DNA of 64,000 nt, taken from the IMG/VR virus record IMGVR_UViG_3300021142_000013, positions 38,075 through 102,074 of that record; one strand, 5' to 3'. This document shows, piece after piece, positions 1 through 9,900 of the stretch. The notes under the pieces were generated by a model. It did not search any database. It was not told where the DNA came from and saw nothing but the letters and a program-made list of their open reading frames with translations. Within the stretch, counting starts at the first letter, position 1; the number at the start of each line of letters is the position of its first letter. The translations under genes and the position numbers were made by a program. Origin of the DNA: a virus.

Positions 1-1
1 A

Positions 2-958
2 AAATCTTTAACAGACTTAAAAACTGCTGCTGAAACATATGGTGCTGAACAAGTAAAGTTACCTGATCAAAATTTTGTAATTAAAGATAAATACGGAACA
101 ATTACAATTAATCCTTCACAGCATATAAATTTCATAAACAAACTCAAAGATATAAACAATTATATCCAAGAACATGCACAAGTAGAGGGTGGTACAAGTA
201 GTACAGGTATTTCTACAGGATATACTTCTAAAAAAGAATATGAAAAAGCACAACAAGAAATATTTGACAAATATAAGAATGATCCTGATTATGAATTATT
301 AAAAAGAATATATTCTCAAAATCTTCAAACAGAAATTGCTAAAACAGTAATAAATCCTTATGATGAAGCAATATCTAAAAGAAGACAAGCAGTTAACGAA
401 TATTATACCAATCAAGGTAAAACATTAAATCCTGAAGGTATTAATGTTCAAGGAAATCCTAAGTTAGAAAAAGAAGTAGAAGGATTAGCTAAAAATGCAT
501 ATACCGCAGCACACCCTGATTCAAAGTCTTTTCCTAAGAATTTTGAAGTATTAAATACTTATTATGATAGTAAAGGATTACCACATGTACAATATGTAGC
601 GGATGGTGTACGAGAAGATTCACCGCTTACTACTTCAGGAGAACTCTCTTTTATGAAAAGAGATCCTTATGATTGGGCTGAAAACGCAATTGAATATTCT
701 CCAGCAAAACAATTAACTACTACAAGTAGTAATGGTAAAATAACGTATTCAGTAGGTAAAGATAGTTATGGTTCATATTCTTTATATTTATTAAATAATG
801 GTAATCGTATAAGAATACCTACTCCACAACCATTAATTTCTGCAGGAAATGCAATATCTCAAATTGAAGATTTTGCAAATGCTAAAAATGGAGATGGTTC
901 TCCAATGACCTCTCAACAAATAATTGAAACAATACAAAACGAATATTTAAATAGATAA
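2..958 (+). CDS. C-terminal part of a large virion-arm protein (5' truncated)
   Basis: The frame is open from the left edge to a stop at 956-958, giving at least 318 residues of a gene that begins outside the window. The part seen is hydrophilic and Lys/Asn/Glu-rich, with no signal peptide, membrane segment or catalytic motif I recognise. An internal ATG at 653 is not needed as a start because the frame has no stop from base 2. The next gene begins 2 bases after the stop, so the two are co-transcribed. It probably belongs to the set of very large virion proteins of crAss-like phages. That is inference from position only. Confidence 0.7.
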   Translation, partial: KSLTDLKTAAETYGAEQVKLPDQNFVIKDKYGTITINPSQHINFINKLKDINNYIQEHAQVEGGTSSTGISTGYTSKKEYEKAQQEIFDKYKNDPDYELLKRIYSQNLQTEIAKTVINPYDEAISKRRQAVNEYYTNQGKTLNPEGINVQGNPKLEKEVEGLAKNAYTAAHPDSKSFPKNFEVLNTYYDSKGLPHVQYVADGVREDSPLTTSGELSFMKRDPYDWAENAIEYSPAKQLTTTSSNGKITYSVGKDSYGSYSLYLLNNGNRIRIPTPQPLISAGNAISQIEDFANAKNGDGSPMTSQQIIETIQNEYLNR

Positions 959-960
959 TA

Positions 961-3900
961 ATGCCTGAATACGCACCTATAATTAATCCAGATAATACCA
1001 GACCAATTCTACCTAATCAATCACCTTTAAGTGATAATATTAGTAAAGAACCTGTTATTGGTAATTCTAAGGAATTAGATGCACAATATAGGAAACAACA
1101 GTTCAATAATATATTTTCGGCTCCTTATAAAGATAAGGATGCGATGAAAACTTATTATACGCCTGAACCTGAAACTAGAAAATATCCTTTATTTAATCCT
1201 TTGGTTGATAATGAAGAGATTTATGCACAACAGCAAAGTCCTTTAACACAGACTTTTCACGGTATTACAAAAGGTGTAGCAGATGCAGGTATATCTTTTG
1301 CACAAACGTTATTATTTCAACCTAATGCACAATGGGCAGAAGATGCTAAATCTCGATTAGAAAATTTTCTACCCAATTATTATTCTCATTGGCAACAACA
1401 ACATCCTGTACAAGCAGCGATACCTTTTTTTGGTAGCGGAGCAAACTTTTGGTTTGATAAAGTATTTAAGGGTACAGCCGATATGCTTGGTATGATTGGT
1501 GCAAACTATATACAATCGGCTCTTATAGGACTCGCTACAGGAGGAATTGGTGAAATAGGTACTTTATCTGAAGGAGTAGGTAATATTTATTTAAAAGCAA
1601 GTAAATTTTTATCAGGTGTAGATAAAACAGCAGAATTTCTAAAAGATATGAATCTTGAAGGAAGAGAGCTAGAAGCTATACAAGGATTTGAAAAAACTTA
1701 TACTCAAAATGTAGGTAGGGAATTTCTTCAGAATACAGGACATGTTGCTACAAATACAATATTTTCTCATATGATGGCTTCACAAGGAGCTAAAGAAACA
1801 TATGATACAATACATAAAGATTTACATAATCAATTTGTTCAGGAAAATGGTTACGAACCAACAGGAGAAGATTTAACAAATATAGAGAAAACAGCTACAT
1901 CCGCGTCTAATGTAAAATATGGTACGGATTTCGCATTATTTATGGTTCAGGCACTTGCTATGCCACACTTACTTAATTCTTTTAAATCTGCTATAAACCC
2001 TTCTTTTAAAGGAGTTGAAGAACTTACCTCTAAAATGAGCGGTAAAGTTTCTTTGGAAGAAGGTGCTAAAACATTAACAGATGCGGATAAACTTAAATAT
2101 GAGAGTACTAAAGGTAATCCTTTTGTAAATAATTATATTAAGCCTTTTACCAAAAACATGATAACTCTTGGAGGAATTACTGTAGGAACAGAGACCTCTA
2201 AAGAAGCAGTTAAAAAATATTTTGAAGATAAATATAATAAAAAGATAGTAGGAAATTTAAATGATATTATAAAATCAACTGTTTCTGGACTAGAAAATAC
2301 TTTTGGTTCTAATGAGGGTTTAGAAGGCATTTTAAGCTCTATGATGACGGGTGGTATACTTGGTATAGTTGAACATGCTTTAGAGGCTAGAAACGCTCGT
2401 AAATCAGGTCAAATGACTCCTGAAGAAAGGGGTAATTATGCATATAATCAAATGAATAATTGGTCGGCGTCAGGTATATTTGAAAACAATTATGCTGAAG
2501 CTGCTGCTACGATGAAGTCAGTTGATGATATGAATCAAGCTATTAAAGATAACGATCCTTTGGCTTTTAAAGCGGCTAAAGATGATCATTTCTTTAATTT
2601 TATTACTTCAGGTATTAAAAATAATTTGTTTGATGTACGCATTGCTCAATTGGAAGCAATGAAAGAAATTCCTTTAGAAGAACTTAATAAATCATTAGGT
2701 TTACCAAAAGATACAGATTCTCATAAATATATAGATTCTTTAATAGATAAAGCGCATGAACTTAAAAGAGCACATGACGCAATGAATAAAACATTAGGTA
2801 ATCCTTTTGTTTATAAAAATAATCCCAAAACAGAAGAAGAATTAAAACAAAATGAACTTTATCAAACATTTGAAGATTATAAATCTTCTCTTGTTAAATT
2901 ATCTTATAATAAAAGAGAAATAGATAAAGATGTTAAAAATATTGAGCAAGAAGCTAAAAAAGTAGATCCTCGTATAGATAAAGATTTGTTATCTAAATTA
3001 ACAGATCCTAATAAATTGCGTGATCTCAAAGAAGAATATAAAGATAATATACGAGATTTAGAAGAACAACTGAGAGCAAAATTGTTTTCTGGTAAAGATC
3101 TTATTAATAAAAAAGAACAATTAAAACATTTAAATACGCTTGTTTCTAAAATAGAAAAGACATTAGATTCAAAAACATTTAATGGTGTTGAGTACCATCC
3201 TTTATTTAATGATTTATTGAATTATGAAGTAAATGGTAGAAATTTAGAAAATCAAGTACCTATTGATAAAGTACATATCGCTGATTTATACGATAAAGGA
3301 TATGATTTAAATAAACTTACGAAACAAGTTAAAATTGCAGATTTTGCATATGATTTCCAATTCTCTAAAGATGGCTATGATGATTTTATAGCCAGAACAG
3401 ATGAAGCAAGAAAAGCTTTAGATATATTCAGGAGTGAAGCTGAAATGAAAGCCTACTCTCCTATTAAGGATGCAGATGAAATCAAAGACAATAAAGCAAA
3501 ACCTGAAGAAAATCGCCAATGGAATCTTAATAAAGAACATAATCCTTATACAGTATCACAAGATGGTGATAAATGGAATGTAAAAAATCCATTCGGAGAA
3601 CCTATACAATCATTTGATACAAAAGCTGAAGCTGAAGAGAATAGAGATTATGAAAATAAAAATCTATCCGATTTAAAATCAATAACTCCTACTGGAAAGA
3701 AAGCAGATGATGGACGAATTGAAGTTGTAGATAGTAAAGGTAATGTTCAATGGTTAGATCCTAGAATGTTAGAAAACTATCAACCTACTAAAACAGAAGC
3801 GGAAATTGTTGCTGCTAGAAAAGAATTTAATAAAAATCTTCAAGTAAGTGTAAAAAAACAAACAGATAAAAATAAACCAACAGTTCTTCCTGAAAACGAT

Positions 3901-6900
3901 GATTTTGCAGAACAGATTGTAAAAGATAATGAAGCTAGACCTGAAGCTAAAAAACCTTCTTTATCAACATTATTTTTGAGAGGAACATATAATGAAAAAG
4001 ATGGTTCTCCAATACATAAACGTAGAGAAGCTTTTGCTGCAAAAATTGATAATTTACCTAATCACAATAATTTAAGATTAATTTTAATAACTCCTAACAC
4101 AGAAGAAGCATTTGGTCTTAAAGGATTAAGTGATGCTTTTTTAGATAATTTAGGGGAAGTTATTAATAAGAATGACCCTGAACAAGGTCTTGTAATGCGT
4201 GCGATGGTTGAACAAGATGCCGATGGTTCTTTGTATTATGTAAACAATAAAGGAGAACGTATTGGTAAAGCAGGTGAAGAAATACCTAATATATTAGAAA
4301 AAGGTATTTTTGATACCATGCCTACTACCGATTTATCGTGGAGAAGTAAACCAGATGAAAAACGCTTTCATTATCAACAAGGACAAACGGAAGAAGATGC
4401 TTTAGCTTATCAAAAAGCATGGAAAGCTAAACGCAAGCAAATATTTAAATGGAAAGGTGATAAAGAAAATCTTTTAGGTAATACTGAAGTTTATGAATTT
4501 TTAACTTCAAGAGGTATCGCGCAATTAAACGATTTGACTCCTACAGGAAAAGTAGATGAGAACGGAAAAGAAATTAATAAAAGAGCTAGAAATGCTGTAG
4601 GAGGAACTCTTATAGATGAAAGTAAAATAGGAAATGAAGGATTAATTGAAATATCTACTACAGGTAAAATCTCTCATAATGGAGAGGATATATCTGTTTC
4701 TAAAGGTGTTCCATTATTCCATAACGGTTCTACTCTAGAATATCTTTCCAATAGAAAATTAATAGATAAAGAAATATCTAATATTTATAATATTTTAAAG
4801 TATTCCGCAAAAGAAGGCAAATTTAATCAGGATGTTATAGATTATCTACAAGGAGTTATTAACTTTACAACTACCGAAACAGGTAAATCTATTTCAAGGA
4901 ACCAAGTATATCTTAAAGATGGTTTCTTATATTTTGGTAATAATGAAAACGGTGTACCCTTTACAGAAAAAGGTATTAAACAAAATAGTAAACTTATCGA
5001 AGAATACTTGGGTAAGATGTATAATGGTGTAAACAATAGATATCTTAAAGAAAATCGTCCGTTTACAGAAATATCTATCAACGATAAAGGAGAATTAGAA
5101 TCTTTTACTTGGAAATCTTATCAACATTATTTACTGTCTGATAAATATATATCTGATGACGCAGAACATAATTTACATAATAAATCTAGAGGAGGTGTAG
5201 ATTCTATTCCACTTACTACTCCAATTAGGAAAGTTGTGGAAGATGTTCCTAACGATAGTAATTTTATATATAAATCTTTTATAATTCAAAATCAACAAGA
5301 AGGTGCGGAATTTCTTAAAATAGAAAAAAAGAAAGAACAACCTGAACCTATAAAAGAAACTAAACCAAAAGATACTAAGGAAACGCCTATAAAATTCGAT
5401 ACTACTACTAAGTATAAATTCAAATCTTCTACAGGAGAAGATATTGCTTATACTGCAGGTATTGATGAAAATGGTAAAGCTCAAATAAATTGGGTAGAAG
5501 AAGATCAATTAGGTCTTAGACGAGCTGTTGCAAAAATATTAACTAATAAAGGAAAGGACTTAAATGATCCTGAAAGTCAATATGAAGCAGTAAATCAATT
5601 AGAAAAAGAAGTTACGGATTATCTTAATGAAAGGTTAGATAAAAAGCGTGCGACAACAGTAAAAGATGAAAAAAAGATAGATGAAAAGGCTAAAGAAATA
5701 AAAAAAGAAAAGAAACCTAATAGTAAGAAAAAGCCTAATCCTGGTTTTGGAGAAGAACAATATCGTATAGTAGATAATTTTGATTATGTAAAAGCCGATT
5801 TAAATAAAGAAGAAAAATGGATGAAAGAGAACTTGTCAACAGTTCCTTTTAATCGTTTAGAAAATATTATACGTACTACTAATGGAGGTACTGCTTTTGG
5901 TGTATTTAAAGATGCTGCTATTCATATATGGGAAAATGCTGAAGTAGGTACAACCTATCACGAGGCTTTTCACTCTGTATGGGATATGTTTACAACTTTA
6001 CCTGAAAGAGAAACTCTTTTAAAAGAATTTAATAGCAGAGAAGGTAGTTTTATTGATAGAGAAACTGGTGAAACTGTTGATTATAAAAATGCAGACGAAC
6101 ATCAGATTTTAGAAAAAATGGCGGAAGAATTCCGTAATCATGTTATTACTAATAATAAACCTCAAGGAAATGCTTTAACACGTTTTTTTAGAGATTTGGT
6201 TAACATGATTAAAAAATTAATATCTCCAGAATCTAAAACTATTGATCAATTATTTAAGAGAATAAATTCAGGTTATTATAATACAGGTACTTCAGTATCA
6301 GAAACTTTTGATAGAGCAGATTCTAAATATAGAGTTCCTGGTATAAGTGCGTCTAAAAGTTATCATCTAGTAAAAGATATTACTTCTCGTATTATTTCCA
6401 GATTATTTGCAACAGATGAAGGATTAAATACACTTGTTAATTTTGAAAATCCAAAAGATACTCCTTCTAAAGTATTTGAAGATATTTATAATGAGCGTGC
6501 AACTTATTATACAGATAACGATACCGAAGGAACTATTCCTGACCAGTTTGAAAACGGTTTAATAAATGAAGATCAATTCAAATCGTATCAAAATTTCTGG
6601 GCTAATGTAGATAAAGGATGGGATACTGTAAAAGCAGATATTGTAGATTATCTTAAAACATTAGGTATTGATACTAAATTCTCTGGAGAATATGTATCAT
6701 TAGCAAATGAAGAGTCTTATATTGAGAATAACTCTGAGAATGCAGATAGCGCAGATTATGACAAATCTGATAGACAAGAACAGTATCTTAAAGACGAATT
6801 TAAATTAGATGCTAAACGCTCTGCAGGAGTTCCTATTAAACTTTTATTATCTACTTTATTTGAAGCTAGTTTTCAAAAAGAAGCACAACCTATAAATGGA

Positions 6901-9900
6901 TTAATGCCTGTTTCAGATGTTATTGATCCTAATACAGGTTTGAGAAAGATGTTACCGTATGCTAAAACATTTAATACGTTAATGTCTACATTGTATAACT
7001 TAAATACTCCTAGTGAAAAACAAGAAAAACTTAAAGAACTTGCACAAAAAGACCCTAATTATGTACGTCTTTATAATCGTCTTGGTTTTAATAAACCTGC
7101 TGATCAAATAAATGCTGCAGAATTAAAACTTCAAACAATATTCTTCAGTGTTTTCTCTAAACAGAGACCTGAAACAATGACTACTATAAAAACTGAAAAT
7201 GGTAAAGAAACTTCTACATTTTCTTCTAACACAGTAGCTAATACAGGTAGATTGTTAGAATCTTGGATGACTAATCTTGTAGAAGAAGGTTTGAAATCTG
7301 GTTTAGTTGAAGAAAGAGAAGGTGTTCCTACATTTAAAGCAAGTAAACTTAGAGATGCCTCATTAAAAACAAATGCAGATAAATCTAAATTCTTATCTTC
7401 TTTTGGGATTCAGTTTGATCCTTCTTTAATGGAAAAGCTTTCTGCTAAAGATCAAAAAGATTTATCTAAAGCAATTAATGGATTAAAAGAAGGTATTATA
7501 AAAAATCCTATAATTGTAGATGTTAATAAAAAGACATTAGGCGAACAATCTAATCTAGAGCGTATTGCTGAAATTTTAACAAGAGCTAGTGGTGAAGGAG
7601 AAGAAAGTACTATATTTGGTCTTAAAAGCGAGCAGCGTCAAACATATTTAAATAATAATACAGTAAGTAACTGGTCTAACGATTTAAATAATGTTAAGAC
7701 TAAAGAAGAATTATTTAACAAACTTCCTTTTTTAGAAAACGATCCTTATAGACAAGATTCTTGGTATTTAAGTAATTTGTTTAATGAAGATGGTACTCGC
7801 AAAGCTATTAAATTAGAAACTAAATACACTCAAGGGATAAATGATCAATCAGATAATAGAAATCCCAGAAAGCCTATAGGAGTATTACCATATGCAGAAC
7901 GTGTAGTACATCAGATAAATCAAGAACTCAATAAAAATTATTATATACTTACTCCAGGAGATTCTAAAACAGAATGGATGTTAAGTATGGAACATATTAT
8001 TCCATATTCTAATTTCAAAGGTGCTTTAGTAAACGATAAAGTATATAATTTATTTAATAAATATTATAAAACTGAAAAAGAAATTGCTACTGAAGCAGAT
8101 GGTAAAATTAATGAATCTTATAAATCTTTAACATATCCTATCAACGGTGATTACAATACTGAAGAATTAGGTAAGGAAAAACTAACTAAATTCGTTACTG
8201 ATAGAGTAGAAGCTACCAAAAAGACGTTAATGGATTTTGGCTTTATTCAGGATACAGGTAAAGGATTTAAGTTAAAAGGCTTTGATAAGAATTTTATGAA
8301 AGCAAACGATCTTAATAAAAATTTATCTGCTCAAGAAGTACATGATTTTATTAAGTTTCGTGAAATTAATTATATGCTTAACAACGTTGAACAAACAAAA
8401 CTATTATTTGGAGATATTGTTAGTAAAGCAAAAGATTGGGAAAAACGTGTAAAATCATTTCTATCTCCAAGACAATCTTCTTATTATGGAAATGATGCAT
8501 ACAATAATATTTTAAACGACGAATATAATAAAGTAGGAGATACTCCTTTGAAACAAGGTGATCCTGGGTACTGGAATCATAAAGATAATATGAAGACAGC
8601 TACTATCAAAGATGTATATTCTACAGAAGATAGAGAGTATAACGGTAATCGTAAAAGTATCGTAAATGATGCTTCTTTACCTAAAGAAATTAGAGAAGCT
8701 TATGAGAAAAATAATGTTGCGGATGCTGGTGCATGGGTAAATGCGACTGCTTATAGAGAAATACTGACAAAAAGTCAGCAAACATTCACTAAAGAACAAG
8801 AACAACAGTATCAGTATGAATTAGCAAAAGATAGAATGCTGATAGATAAAGATAGTAAAGCAGGTATTTTACCTAAATCATTATCTTGGCAGTATTCTTC
8901 TGAAGAATTAAGAAAAGCAGATGAAGAACTTTTATCTAAAGGAGATCCTAAATCTGGAAAATTTGCAATTCTTAAAACAGTAGGTACTGGTGTAGATGCA
9001 GAAGGAAATACTTTCTTGCATAAAAAATCTATTGCCCCACAATTCTATTCTATGTTTAGAAAAGAAGAAAATGGTAAAGTGTCTATTGGAAATGGTGCAT
9101 TAGCTTATCTTAAAGATCTTCGTCAAGGAGTTTCTTATCACATTGCAGAAAGTGGTGTAAAAATAGGTGCTAAAGAAAAAGTAGATTTTTACAATAAAGA
9201 AGGACAACCTAATATAGAACAGTTTAATCTTAATCAAATATCTTCAATTCCTTTTAGATATTATGGTATACAGGTAGAAACACAAGGCTCTAAAGAAAAA
9301 CAAACTTTAGGTAGTCAGGTATCTAAGCTAGTTAAAATGAACTTTTTTAATGGTGGCTTACCTATTGATATTCAGGATAAATATAATTTAGATACATGGA
9401 ATGGTTTATCTGAAAAAGAAAAATTAGATAATTCTCCTGTATATAAAGCAATTAAAAGATATTCTGATGTGTATAGTGCGATGCATGATCACGGATACAA
9501 TATCTTTTTAAATAAATTAGGTATTGAGGATTTAGGTGATAGATTTGCTATACCTGATAAAAGTAAAGTACTTGCATTATTACAAAACGAACTTCTTCGT
9601 AGAGAAGCTCCTGAAAATATAAAAGATGCAATTAAACTTAATGATCAGGGAGAATTTGTAACTGCTTTTGAAGCATTACCTAATTATAAACAAATTAAAG
9701 ATATATTCTCTTCTCAAATAGAGAAGAATATTGCAAAGCCTAAAATGAATGGTGGTCCTAAAATCATGTTATCAAATCTTGGATTTGAAGTAGGTGATAG
9801 GAAAATAACTCAAAAAATGGTTAAAGGTAATCCTGTTTATGTATCTTCAGGATTAGAGTTTTATACTGCAGAATATGATAATGCAGGTAAAAGAACAAAA